DNA of 14,632 nt from an uncultured Steroidobacter sp. (GCA_946478975.1 CAMLEO010000178.1:1-14632); one strand, 5' to 3'; counted from the stretch's first letter, positions 7,877 through 14,479 are shown. Notes: generated by a model not told the origin, from the sequence alone. Numbers and translations are program-made.

Positions 7877-8446
7877 TCAAGGATCATCGAAATTTGCGGT
7901 GAATCCGATACCACGTCGCTTTGGTACAGGCGGGTTCATCATGTCGCGAATCGCTTTGAGTATTCCTGTGATCGATTGATCGTGGGTGGTGATCTTGCGT
8001 TCCAACTCCGCCAGCTTCTGCGCCAGCTCGCGATTCGAACTGAGCAGCTCGCGCATGCGGACGAAGGCACGCATGATCTGAATGTTGACAGAGATCGCGC
8101 AGCTGCTGTTGAGGACGGAGGAGAGCATCGCAATGCCCTGCTCCGTGAACGCGTAAGGCGCATACCGCCTGCCGCCTCGCTGGCTGTTTGAGGTCACAAT
8201 CTGTGACCTCAAACTCGCCCACTCTTCGGTCGTTAGTTGCAGCATAAAATCCCCCGGGAATCGCTCGAGGTTGCGCTTTACCGCTTGGAGCAGGACTTTG
8301 GTCGGCACGCCATAGAGTGCAGCCAATTGAGCGTCCAGCATTACCTTGTAGCCGCGCACAGGAAAAATTGAGTGGGTGACGCGCTCCAAGGGGACGAGCG
8401 CCGTATCTGTGCTGTTGGCCAGCCGCTTCCGAGATCGCTTCTTCAT
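7877..8446 (-). CDS. ORF6N-domain protein, putative DNA-binding
   Basis: This 189-residue protein has an ORF6N domain at about 20-115: FPVRGYKVMLDAQLAALYGV, AVKRNLERFPGDFMLQLT, LRSQIVTSN, then RRYAPYAFTEQGIAMLSSVL and VNIQIMRAFVRMRELL. After that comes a Glu/Lys-rich probable coiled coil (about 130-165). The domain belongs to the KilA-N/ORF6N group known from phages and many bacterial chromosomes. A DNA-binding role is assumed for the group, but no precise function is established. The open frame reaches 8575, but the leader before MKKRSRKRLAN is low-quality, so ATG 8446 is chosen; no clear ribosome-binding site is present. It runs convergently into putA with only four bases between the stops. 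No integrase, phage gene or att-like repeat is nearby, so it looks like an isolated remnant or a domesticated regulator. Confidence 0.88.
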   Translation of the reverse strand: MKKRSRKRLANSTDTALVPLERVTHSIFPVRGYKVMLDAQLAALYGVPTKVLLQAVKRNLERFPGDFMLQLTTEEWASLRSQIVTSNSQRGGRRYAPYAFTEQGIAMLSSVLNSSCAISVNIQIMRAFVRMRELLSSNRELAQKLAELERKITTHDQSITGILKAIRDMMNPPVPKRRGIGFTANFDDP

Positions 8447-8710
8447 GGAGCCAGCGTGGCCCGGAAATCGAGCCGTCGGAGGCTGAATAACTGCGGCTTT
8501 ACATAGAAATGCACGGAATACGACCCGTCCGTTTGTGTCCTCCACCATCCGCGCGTGCCCACCGACGAAAATCACTGACGGCTTCCGTGCTGTTGCCCGA
8601 GCGCGACGGGCGAACGGGCGCGTCCGTTAGAAAGCCCGATCGCGCCGGACGTGCTTTCTTTTCTTGCTGCGGCAGGACTACTCTAGGGGCGCATAGATCG
8701 GGGAGGCATC
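8447..8710. other. Divergent intergenic region (264 bases)
   Basis: This gap separates the start of the ORF6N gene from the start of the TonB-like gene. It holds the ribosome-binding site of the latter (GGGGAGG, 8700-8706, four bases before its ATG) and a terminator-like hairpin on the plus strand (8629-8665). I see no convincing gene in it. No pair of -35/-10 hexamers with good spacing stands out on either strand. Confidence 0.6.
8629..8665 (+). terminator. Possible intrinsic terminator or leader hairpin
   Basis: AGAAAGC (8629-8635) pairs with GCTTTCT (8653-8659). Inside them CCG (8636-8638) pairs with CGG (8646-8648), leaving a four-base bulge. TTTCTT follows at once. The shape fits a weak Rho-independent terminator on the plus strand, yet no plus-strand gene is recognised just before it. 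It may instead lie in the leader of the downstream gene. Confidence 0.3.
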
Positions 8711-10249
8711 ATGGGGATTCCTGTCCGTTTCGACCCGACGAGAGACACGCCACGCGCGCTCGCAGCGTTCGCGTCGGTGGCGTTTCACCTGGGAATCTTC
8801 ATCGCGATCGTCTTTTTCGGCGGGCGTCACGACGGCGGCGGCGCCAGTAATTCGCGCACCATGGAGTTGGTGATGATCGAAGCGGAGAACGTCGACAAGA
8901 CGGATGGCGTGGAGCTGCCGCCGGTCGAGATCGAACCCGCCCCTGCCCCGGCGCTGCCCGAGCAGCAACTGCATTTCGAACCGGACCCACCGCTGCCCGC
9001 CACGGGCGCAGAAAGCCCACAGCAGGCAGAGAAGGAACAGCAGTTCGCTGACGTGGACGCGCCGAAGGAAGCGCCGCCGGCGATTCCAGTAGAACCCACG
9101 GAAGTGGCAGCAACGATCGCGGCGTCGCCTGAAGAGCTGGCGGACCTCCCCGAACGCCTCGCCCGCCTGGCGGAGCAATTGAAAGATTCCCAGCGCACGC
9201 AGCTGGAGTGGGAAGAAAACGGCAAGCAATACAGCGCCGAGCTGATCCGCGAGCGCGCCAAGGACGGGACCGGCCTGGAGCACGTGATCGCGCAAGTGAG
9301 CGCGTCGGACCGAGGCAAGATCCTGGCGACGCGGATCATGCTCAAGCGCCTGTCATTTTCGCAATTCACGCAGGTTGTGGACCGCTGGGACCCGATGGTG
9401 CAGCTTCACGACGACGTGATCGTCGGCCGTTTCCACAGCAACTCGCAGTTCAACGTGATGAACGACTCGCGGGTCAGCCCCAAGTTTTTAGGAAAAGTCA
9501 CGACAGCCGCCCGCACCTTCGAGATGTATTCGAGCGGCCGCAAACGCCAGGCGGAGATCTTCCCCGGCGGCATAGAAACACGCACCAGCCGTATCGACCT
9601 GCCGGTCGCGCTCCAGCCGTCCGTGTGGGCGCCGGAGGACGACGACGCCCGGGTTCACGAGATCACCGAGGACGCCCGGATCCGCTTCTTTGCCGACGGC
9701 AGCTATATGTGGCGCCCGCTGGGTGCGCAAAATGCGGAGTACCTCAATGCTCCGTCCGAACATCCGGTGTATTTCATTGGCCGACCCGGCACGACGCTGT
9801 ACGTGCAGGGGGCGGTTGCGGGCAAGGTGCTGGTCTATTCGCCGCAGAAGATCGTGATCGAGGACGATCTCACCTATGCCCACGACCCGCGCAAGACGCC
9901 GGGCTCGGGCGATTATCTGGGCCTGGTGAGCGACAGGTATATCGAAGTGGCGCCGCCATCGGTGACCGGTCCCGGGGACCTGGAGATTCACGCCGCGATC
10001 TTTGCCGGGCGGCGCTTCCTGGTTCGGGATATCGATCACGCGCGCTCGGCCACGATGCGGATCTATGGCAGTCTGTCGGCCGGCAGCATCTCGGCCAGCG
10101 AGCCGAGGTATGCGACCGAGATCGAATATGACGATCGCTTTGAGCAGCAACGGCCACCGGGCTTTCCGTTGACCAGTCGTTACGAAGCGGAGCACTGGGA
10201 CGGCCACTGGGTGCAATCGTCGGAACGAATGACGGAAGAAGCGTTCTAA
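8711..10249 (+). CDS. Membrane-anchored protein: TonB-like N-terminus plus large extracytoplasmic beta-rich domain
   Basis: This is a 512-residue protein of unknown function. A short cytoplasmic start and one membrane helix (about 17-37) lead into an acidic Pro/Ala/Glu-rich linker (about 66-135), as in TonB-type energy transducers. A possible short helical stretch (about 140-160) is followed by a globular part. Residues 233-266 (DDVIVGRFHSNSQFNVMNDS, then FLGKVTTAA) and 355-415 (YVQGAVAGKVLVYSPQKIVI, EDDLTYAHDPRK, GDYLGLVSDRYIEV) resemble, from memory, the repetitive beta domain of DUF4900-type prepilin or surface proteins. So does the tail with YDDRFEQQRPPGFPLTSRYE. That resemblance is moderate. 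The canonical TonB C-terminal domain is not seen. The start is well supported by GGGGAGG four bases upstream. The aspartyl protease gene begins 63 bases downstream on the same strand, so the two are probably co-transcribed. A periplasmic structural or envelope role is inferred. Confidence 0.75.
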   Translation: MGIPVRFDPTRDTPRALAAFASVAFHLGIFIAIVFFGGRHDGGGASNSRTMELVMIEAENVDKTDGVELPPVEIEPAPAPALPEQQLHFEPDPPLPATGAESPQQAEKEQQFADVDAPKEAPPAIPVEPTEVAATIAASPEELADLPERLARLAEQLKDSQRTQLEWEENGKQYSAELIRERAKDGTGLEHVIAQVSASDRGKILATRIMLKRLSFSQFTQVVDRWDPMVQLHDDVIVGRFHSNSQFNVMNDSRVSPKFLGKVTTAARTFEMYSSGRKRQAEIFPGGIETRTSRIDLPVALQPSVWAPEDDDARVHEITEDARIRFFADGSYMWRPLGAQNAEYLNAPSEHPVYFIGRPGTTLYVQGAVAGKVLVYSPQKIVIEDDLTYAHDPRKTPGSGDYLGLVSDRYIEVAPPSVTGPGDLEIHAAIFAGRRFLVRDIDHARSATMRIYGSLSAGSISASEPRYATEIEYDDRFEQQRPPGFPLTSRYEAEHWDGHWVQSSERMTEEAF

Positions 10250-10303
10250 GATGAACATGGGGTGAAGGATCGTGGGGGAGCGTGGGAGCTCGGCGACGGT
10301 GTC

Positions 10304-10309
10304 GAGGAA
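10304..10309 (+). promoter_or_regulatory. Ribosome-binding site that decides the start of the aspartyl protease gene
   Basis: GAGGAA lies at normal spacing before ATG 10313. The frame is open from GTG 10262, but that start has no such site and would place 17 polar residues before the signal peptide. Confidence 0.7.
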
Positions 10310-10312
10310 CAT

Positions 10313-11263
10313 ATGATTCCGCGTCAGTGGGTAATCGCATTCGCAGGGCTGATGCCGCTTGCGAGTCTGGGGAACGACGTCGACAACCCGATCGGGTCTG
10401 TGGACCCGTTGGTCAATCCGCAGGTGGAGGAAGTCGTTGTCGACGCACCGGAGCCACGGTACGTCGCGCCGACCTTGCGCGATCGCATCGGTCGCGTGTG
10501 GGCGCCGGTTTATATCAACGGCCAGGGGCCGTTCCGCCTGGTGCTGGATACGGGCGCCAATCGTACGGCCGTTGTGCCGGCACTCGCCAATCGCCTCGGC
10601 ACGCCGGTGGAAACCACTCCTGTGAAGCTGCTCGGAGTCACCGGCTCGCAGATGGTGCCCATCATCAGCGTCAAGAGCATCGAGGTCGGCGACCTGTGGC
10701 TCGGCGACCGTAAAGTGGCCGTGGTGCCCGATGTGTTCGGCGGCGCCGAAGGCGTGCTGGGTGCGGACGGCTTGAGCGACAAGCGCATCAACATCGACTT
10801 TCGCAACGACGAAATCTCCATCCTGCGCTCCACCGGGCGCCCGACGCAGTACTTCGATACCACCCGCGTGCCGGTCAAGATTCAGCACGGCCACCTGCTG
10901 ATGTTCGATGTGAAGATCGCCGGCGTTCGCACCAAGGCCATGCTGGACACCGGCGCACAAACGACTGTCGGCAACCGCAGCCTGCGCACGGCGCTGTCCA
11001 AGAAGCGCGAAGGCGTCACCAACGAAATCATCGGCGTGACGCTGGACGTACAGAAAGGCGAAACGTTCTTTGCGCCGGCCGTCGAGATTGGCAGCATCAC
11101 CATCCGCGGCATGCGTGTGACGTTCGGCGATATGTATATCTTCGATGCGTGGAAGATGACCGAGGAGCCCGCCATCCTCATCGGCATGGACATCATCGGG
11201 CTGCTCGACACCTTGACCATCGACTACAAGCGCAAAGAGCTGAGCCTGCGGCCGCGCCGCTGA
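10313..11263 (+). CDS. Secreted retropepsin-like aspartyl protease with two DTG domains in one chain
   Basis: This 316-residue protein has two copies of the retropepsin core. A hydrophobic signal segment (about 7-20, ending LASLG) is followed by a linker. Domain 1 has GPFRLVLDTGANRTAVVP with catalytic-type Asp79 and closes with GVLGADGLSDKRINIDF (147-163). Domain 2 has AGVRTKAMLDTGAQTTV with Asp212 and closes with AILIGMDIIGLLDTLTIDY (287-305). Each copy thus has the DTG loop and the later hydrophobic-Gly strand of the family (Asp_protease_2/gag-asp type). Viral retropepsins dimerise from single-domain chains; here two domains are fused, so the chain could form one two-Asp active site by itself, like pepsin. 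The product should be periplasmic. The substrate is unknown; the membrane-anchored protein encoded just upstream is a natural candidate or partner. ATG 10313 is preferred over GTG 10262 because of GAGGAA at 10304-10309. Confidence 0.87.
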   Translation: MIPRQWVIAFAGLMPLASLGNDVDNPIGSVDPLVNPQVEEVVVDAPEPRYVAPTLRDRIGRVWAPVYINGQGPFRLVLDTGANRTAVVPALANRLGTPVETTPVKLLGVTGSQMVPIISVKSIEVGDLWLGDRKVAVVPDVFGGAEGVLGADGLSDKRINIDFRNDEISILRSTGRPTQYFDTTRVPVKIQHGHLLMFDVKIAGVRTKAMLDTGAQTTVGNRSLRTALSKKREGVTNEIIGVTLDVQKGETFFAPAVEIGSITIRGMRVTFGDMYIFDAWKMTEEPAILIGMDIIGLLDTLTIDYKRKELSLRPRR

Positions 11264-11326
11264 TCGACGCGGCTTTGCGAGCTGGATGCCCGTCGGCGGA
11301 CGCAGACGCTCTGATATCATTGCCGC

Positions 11327-12079
11327 GTGCTCGACAATCCATTGTTCTACGCGGTGGCAATTCCCGCCGTCATTCTCCTTGGTCTGGCTAAAGGCGGTTT
11401 TGCCGGTGTCGGCGCCATCGCCATGCCTCTGCTTGCGTTGGTGATCTCACCGGTGCAGGCCGCCGCCATCGTGCTGCCGGTGCTGATCGTGCAGGACGTG
11501 GTCGGCGTCTCCGCGTTCCGTCGCAATCTGGATCGTGACGTTTTGAAGCTGCTGATCCCGTGGGCAGCCGTGGGAATCGTTGCGGGTTATTTGCTCGCAG
11601 CGAAAGTTTCGGCGACCGCCGTGCTCGGCGTGTTGGGCGCGATTTCGATTTTGTTTGCTGCGTATCGCCTGTGGATCTCTCGCGGCGGACGCGTGCCGAC
11701 GTCGAGCAACGCACCGACAGCGTTGGGGGCTGTGCTAGGCATCGCCGCCGGGTTCACTTCACAAGTCGCTCACGCCGGTCAGCCGCCGTTTCAGATGTGG
11801 GTGCTGCCCCGTCGTTTGTCACCTGAAGTCGTGGCCGGAACGACGGCGGTATTTTTCGGCGTGATCAATTTGTTGAAAGTGCCCGCGTATCTCGCGCTCG
11901 GGCAATTCACTCGCCAGAATCTCATGACCTCAGCGGCGCTCACGCCGATCGCGATTGCATCTACGCTCGCGGGCGTATGGCTGGTCCGTCGCGTCAACGC
12001 CGAGCGTTTCTATACGCTGATTTATATCCTGATGATCCTGGTCGGCATCGAGCTGCTGTTCAAGGCGCTGCCGGGATAA
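11327..12079 (+). CDS. TauE/SafE-family membrane transporter (sulfite/organosulfonate exporter-like)
   Basis: This 250-residue protein is very hydrophobic, with about seven to eight membrane helices. It belongs to the TauE/SafE family, whose members move sulfite, sulfoacetate or related anions across the inner membrane. Family signs are LAKGGFAGVGAIAMPLLAL near the N-terminus and its second-half counterpart, GFTSQVAHAGQPPFQMWVLP followed by VVAGTTAVFFGVINL. The substrate cannot be read from sequence, and no sulfur-metabolism gene is adjacent. The start is GTG at 11327 with no Shine-Dalgarno. TATCAT at 11315-11320 lies six bases before it, so the mRNA may be leaderless. The gene follows the aspartyl protease by 63 bases on the same strand. 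Its last 20 bases overlap the end of the DUF1989 gene on the other strand. Confidence 0.88.
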   Translation: MLDNPLFYAVAIPAVILLGLAKGGFAGVGAIAMPLLALVISPVQAAAIVLPVLIVQDVVGVSAFRRNLDRDVLKLLIPWAAVGIVAGYLLAAKVSATAVLGVLGAISILFAAYRLWISRGGRVPTSSNAPTALGAVLGIAAGFTSQVAHAGQPPFQMWVLPRRLSPEVVAGTTAVFFGVINLLKVPAYLALGQFTRQNLMTSAALTPIAIASTLAGVWLVRRVNAERFYTLIYILMILVGIELLFKALPG

Positions 12080-12656
12080 TCTCGAACGCGAGCGGGCGCG
12101 GCGGCGCTCCGCCGTTGCATGTCGATGCAGGGCATGACGACACCGCGACGACGAGATCCATTTCGGCACGAAACACGATGCCGTCGCCCGCACGTGAACT
12201 CGGCGGCGAGAACACCAGCTTGCCATCGGCCGCGACATCGACGTGCATGAACAGATTGAACGGCGTCGGCAGCGGCTCGGGCACGATCCCGAGGTCCCGC
12301 AGCGCTGCGCTCAGGTTGTCGTGACAGTTCGCGTGATAGCTGGTCACGCCATACTGGATGCGATACATCTCGGGACTGCACGCCGCATGCAGGAAATCGT
12401 GGCGGCCTACCTGGTCCTCGACGATCGTCAGCATCTCATGGCTGCGGTCGGACCAGAGCGCATCGCCGGTGGAAAGATAAACTTTGCCGCCGTAATCGAT
12501 GCTGCGGCCATTCGACAGGCGCTCGCTTCCGTCCGCGGAGAACGCCACGAGGTCCCCGCTTTGCCCGCCCATCGGATCGCTCACGCGCAGTCGATCGCCG
12601 CGTTGAAGCCGAAACCCAACGCCGCTTGCGGCCGGAATCAATCGTTGTTCAGCCAT
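12060..12656 (-). CDS. DUF1989 / urea carboxylase-associated family protein
   Basis: This 198-residue cytoplasmic protein belongs to the DUF1989 family, members of which accompany urea or guanidine carboxylases. In at least some bacteria a pair of them acts as a carboxyguanidine deiminase. Motifs seen: GGQSGDLVAF (30-39), LSNGRS (47-52), DFLHAACSPEMY (87-98), NCHDNLSAAL (110-119), PFNLFMHVDV (132-141) and SSCPASTCNGGAPP (173-186). The last motif carries the cysteines thought to help bind a metal. Length is near the usual 200 residues. The frame is open to 12692 from a GTG, but ATG 12656 (MAEQRLIPAASG) fits the family better; no ribosome-binding site is obvious for either. No carboxylase, hydrolase or second DUF1989 copy lies in the window, so its pathway is unknown. 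It is divergent from the DUF2238 gene and converges with the TauE/SafE gene. Confidence 0.88.
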   Translation of the reverse strand: MAEQRLIPAASGVGFRLQRGDRLRVSDPMGGQSGDLVAFSADGSERLSNGRSIDYGGKVYLSTGDALWSDRSHEMLTIVEDQVGRHDFLHAACSPEMYRIQYGVTSYHANCHDNLSAALRDLGIVPEPLPTPFNLFMHVDVAADGKLVFSPPSSRAGDGIVFRAEMDLVVAVSSCPASTCNGGAPPRPLAFEIIPAAP

Positions 12657-12722
12657 GCGGCATGGTACTGATTTGACGAATGCCTCGCACACCGGGCGGT
12701 GCCCGTGGGGTAGATTTCACTC
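12657..12722. promoter_or_regulatory. Short divergent intergenic region with a GC hairpin
   Basis: These 66 bases must hold the start signals of both flanking genes. A TTGACG at 12673-12678 resembles a -35 for the plus strand, but no -10 follows at the right spacing. CGGGC-GGT-GCCCG (12693-12705) can form a five-pair hairpin in the leader of the DUF2238 gene. Confidence 0.3.
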
Positions 12723-13445
12723 ATGACACGCAAAACCTATCTGACGGTGCTGGCTGCGGCCCTGGCCGTGCTGTGGGCCGCCCTTGCGATTGCCCCTCTG
12801 CATCGCTCTGACTGGGTGCTCGAGAACGTGCTGCTGTTCCTGGGCATCGGCGTGCTCGTCGGCACGTACCGCTTCTTCCCGCTGTCGCGGATCTCGTACA
12901 CGACACTATTTATTTTCTTCTGCCTGCACACGATCGGCGCCCACTACACCTATTCCGAGGTGCCGTACGACCAAGCGGCGCGCAGCCTGTTCGGCTTCTC
13001 GATCAACGAGCTGTTCGGCTGGGAGCGCAACAACTTCGACCGCGTGGTGCACTTCAGCTACGGCTTGCTGCTGGCCTATCCGATTCGCGAAGTGTTTCTG
13101 CGCATCGCCTCGGTGCGCGGCTTCTGGGGATATTTCCTGCCGCTGGATCTCACCATGTCCACCTCGATGCTCTACGAGCTCATCGAGTGGGGCGCCGCCG
13201 TCAACTTCGGCGGCGACCTGGGCACCGCGTTTCTTGGCTCCCAAGGAGATGTTTGGGACGCGCAGAAGGACATGGCGCTCGCATCGTTAGGCGCGCTGAT
13301 CACGATGACCGTGACTGCGTGCGTGAACATCATCTATCAACGTGACTTCGCTCGCGAGTGGGCCGATAGCTTCCGCGTGCACGGGCACGAGCCGCTGGGG
13401 GAAGTGGCGATTGCCAAGATGCGGGCGGGGTCGTCGACGCGGTAG
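12723..13445 (+). CDS. DUF2238 (YjdF-like) inner-membrane protein
   Basis: This is a 240-residue membrane protein with about five to six helices (roughly 5-24, 33-50, 58-75, 108-125, 133-155, 185-205). The family is recognised from DRVVHFSYGLLLAYPIREV, STSMLYELIEWGAAV and the near-invariant GSQGDVWDAQKDM in the second half; E. coli YjdF is a member. Conserved His, Glu, Asp and Gln residues inside or next to helices (FDRVVHF, YELIEW, QGDVWDAQKDM) suggest an enzyme or metal/ligand site in the membrane, but no function is established. The start ATG at 12723 gives a good first helix; a GGGG tract 12 bases upstream is only a poor ribosome-binding site. The gene stands alone on its strand, and its stop is 11 bases from that of the convergent small gene. 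Confidence 0.88.
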   Translation: MTRKTYLTVLAAALAVLWAALAIAPLHRSDWVLENVLLFLGIGVLVGTYRFFPLSRISYTTLFIFFCLHTIGAHYTYSEVPYDQAARSLFGFSINELFGWERNNFDRVVHFSYGLLLAYPIREVFLRIASVRGFWGYFLPLDLTMSTSMLYELIEWGAAVNFGGDLGTAFLGSQGDVWDAQKDMALASLGALITMTVTACVNIIYQRDFAREWADSFRVHGHEPLGEVAIAKMRAGSSTR

Positions 13446-13460
13446 CTGGTGAGCAGCTAC
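13442..13460. repeat. Inverted repeat carrying both convergent stop codons
   Basis: GTAGCT (13442-13447) and AGCTAC (13455-13460) are perfect complements separated by seven bases. The TAG of the DUF2238 gene lies in the left arm and the TAG of the minus-strand small gene in the right arm. With six pairs and no T tract it is a weak terminator candidate for either strand. Confidence 0.3.
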
Positions 13461-13750
13461 TCAGCTCGCCTGTACAGCCATCCTTCGGCGACGACGTCCT
13501 CGGCGGCAAGTGGCTGGCGGGTGATCTCGAATCGCTCTTCTATCGTCGTGGCCTCCGGAAAATCGGCAATGATTTCCGTCGTCGCCTCGGCTATGTCGTT
13601 TCGGAGCCGGTCGCCTGGCTGACGATCCATGACGATAGACAGAAGAATACCGCTGCCTGTGCTCTTGATCTTCACCAAGCGCATTTCCGGATGAATGCGC
13701 CCGAGTAGCGCCCTCTGAGCTGAGAGTCGCAGCCTGCTCTGATTGATCAT
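13457..13750 (-). CDS. Small conserved-looking protein of unknown function (97 residues)
   Basis: I cannot name this family with confidence. The protein is soluble, with no signal or membrane helix. It begins INQSRLRLSAQRALLGRIHP, continues with beta-type strands (MRLVKIKST, GILLSIVMDRQPGD) and has an acidic helix (RNDIAEATTEIIADFPEA). It ends RFEITRQPLAAEDVVAEGW. The pattern of an N-terminal AQRALLG helix, two strands, a helix ending IxADFPEA and a final strand recalls a widespread family of small stand-alone proteins of about 100 residues, some said to resemble bacteriocin or toxin immunity proteins; treat this as a weak hint. The ATG at 13750 has no Shine-Dalgarno. It overlaps a seven-codon frame (13747-13767) by ATGA, and TACACT lies eight bases before it. 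The terminator of the PRC-barrel gene sits just upstream, so it needs its own promoter. Confidence 0.72.
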   Translation of the reverse strand: MINQSRLRLSAQRALLGRIHPEMRLVKIKSTGSGILLSIVMDRQPGDRLRNDIAEATTEIIADFPEATTIEERFEITRQPLAAEDVVAEGWLYRRAE

Positions 13751-13786
13751 GTGCCATTAGTGTACATATTGAATCCTGCTGATGTG

Positions 13787-13815
13787 AAAACGGGCGCGGC
13801 ATCAGCCGCGCCCGT
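13787..13815 (-). terminator. Strong Rho-independent terminator of the PRC-barrel gene
   Basis: ACGGGCGCGGC (13790-13800) and GCCGCGCCCGT (13805-13815) pair perfectly over 11 GC-rich bases around an ATCA loop. On the minus strand the stem ends in TTTT (13790-13787), the expected U tract, though short. It lies 32 bases past the stop of the PRC-barrel gene. Confidence 0.85.
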
Positions 13816-13847
13816 GATCCGATCTCAATCCTTGCTTCGCAGTTCGA

Positions 13848-14477
13848 TCAGCCTTGATCGCGTTCCCAATACTTCGTTGCGTCCTGCTTCCACGTGCCTT
13901 GCGTCTTGCTGCGCCACTCGCCCTGTTTCACTTTCGGGGCGGCATGCAGGCGAGACTCGTCGATCATGATTTTGTTGTTCGCCGACATATTCGCGTTGGC
14001 AACGGAATACGGCACGGCGACGTTCTTGCCGCCGCTTTCGATCACCACGAACTCGGGCTGGTTGGACGCGCTGAACACCACGTCGACGACCTTACCGACC
14101 GGCGCTTGTTTTTTCTCCGAGATCACCGAGGCGCCGACGATGTCACGACCCATGGTTTTATCGCCCATCTGGCTCTTGTCGCCCATCTGGCCGCGCGCGG
14201 CGGTCGGATCCGCGGTGGTAGGTGTTCTTCCTGGAAGGGTCTGGTCGGCTGCCGTGCCTTCGGTCTGACTGGTTGCCGGGCGCGGATCGTCCGTGGAATA
14301 CGGCGGCGGCGTCGCATTGTCCGTGGGCGATTTCCCGGGTTGGACCTGCCCGGACGACTGGGACTGGGCGGTGCCCGTAGGGGGCGTCGTGTCCCGCGGC
14401 TGCGTCTGTTGGGCGTGGGCGGAAGCTGCGCCAAGGAACCCCAAGGCGAGCGCGACACTGAAAATATGCTTGCTCAT
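13848..14477 (-). CDS. Secreted PRC-barrel domain protein
   Basis: This is a 209-residue exported protein. The signal peptide is residues 1-22 ending ASAHA before QQTQ. A long low-complexity linker rich in Thr, Pro, Ser, Gln and Asp (about 23-95) is followed by a short repeat, QMGDKSQMGDKTMG (97-110). A PRC-barrel domain covers about 110-178: DIVGASVISEKKQAPVGKVV, then PEFVVIESGGKNVAVPYSVA and KIMIDESRLHAAP. PRC-barrel modules act as small binding or adaptor domains; exported versions with disordered Thr/Pro-rich linkers are common in proteobacteria and often stress-related, without a defined function. The start is firm: AAGGAGG lies four bases before ATG 14477. The gene has its own terminator (13787-13815) and a leader able to form alternative hairpins, so it looks like a one-gene unit with possible translational control. 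Confidence 0.88.
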   Translation of the reverse strand: MSKHIFSVALALGFLGAASAHAQQTQPRDTTPPTGTAQSQSSGQVQPGKSPTDNATPPPYSTDDPRPATSQTEGTAADQTLPGRTPTTADPTAARGQMGDKSQMGDKTMGRDIVGASVISEKKQAPVGKVVDVVFSASNQPEFVVIESGGKNVAVPYSVANANMSANNKIMIDESRLHAAPKVKQGEWRSKTQGTWKQDATKYWERDQG

Positions 14478-14479
14478 AG

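Noticed and set aside
7870..7880. Terminator between putA and the ORF6N gene
   Set aside because: Only four bases separate the two stops and no GC stem with a T tract is present there.
9488..11320. 610-codon minus-strand open frame across the TonB-like and protease genes
   Set aside because: Its translation is His/Arg/Asp-rich and unlike any protein; it is the antisense shadow of two well-supported plus-strand genes in GC-rich DNA.
14145..14186. Short tandem repeat encoding QMGDKSQMGDKTMG in the PRC-barrel protein
   Set aside because: Only two short units in a low-complexity linker; ordinary slippage-type variation, not a separate element.
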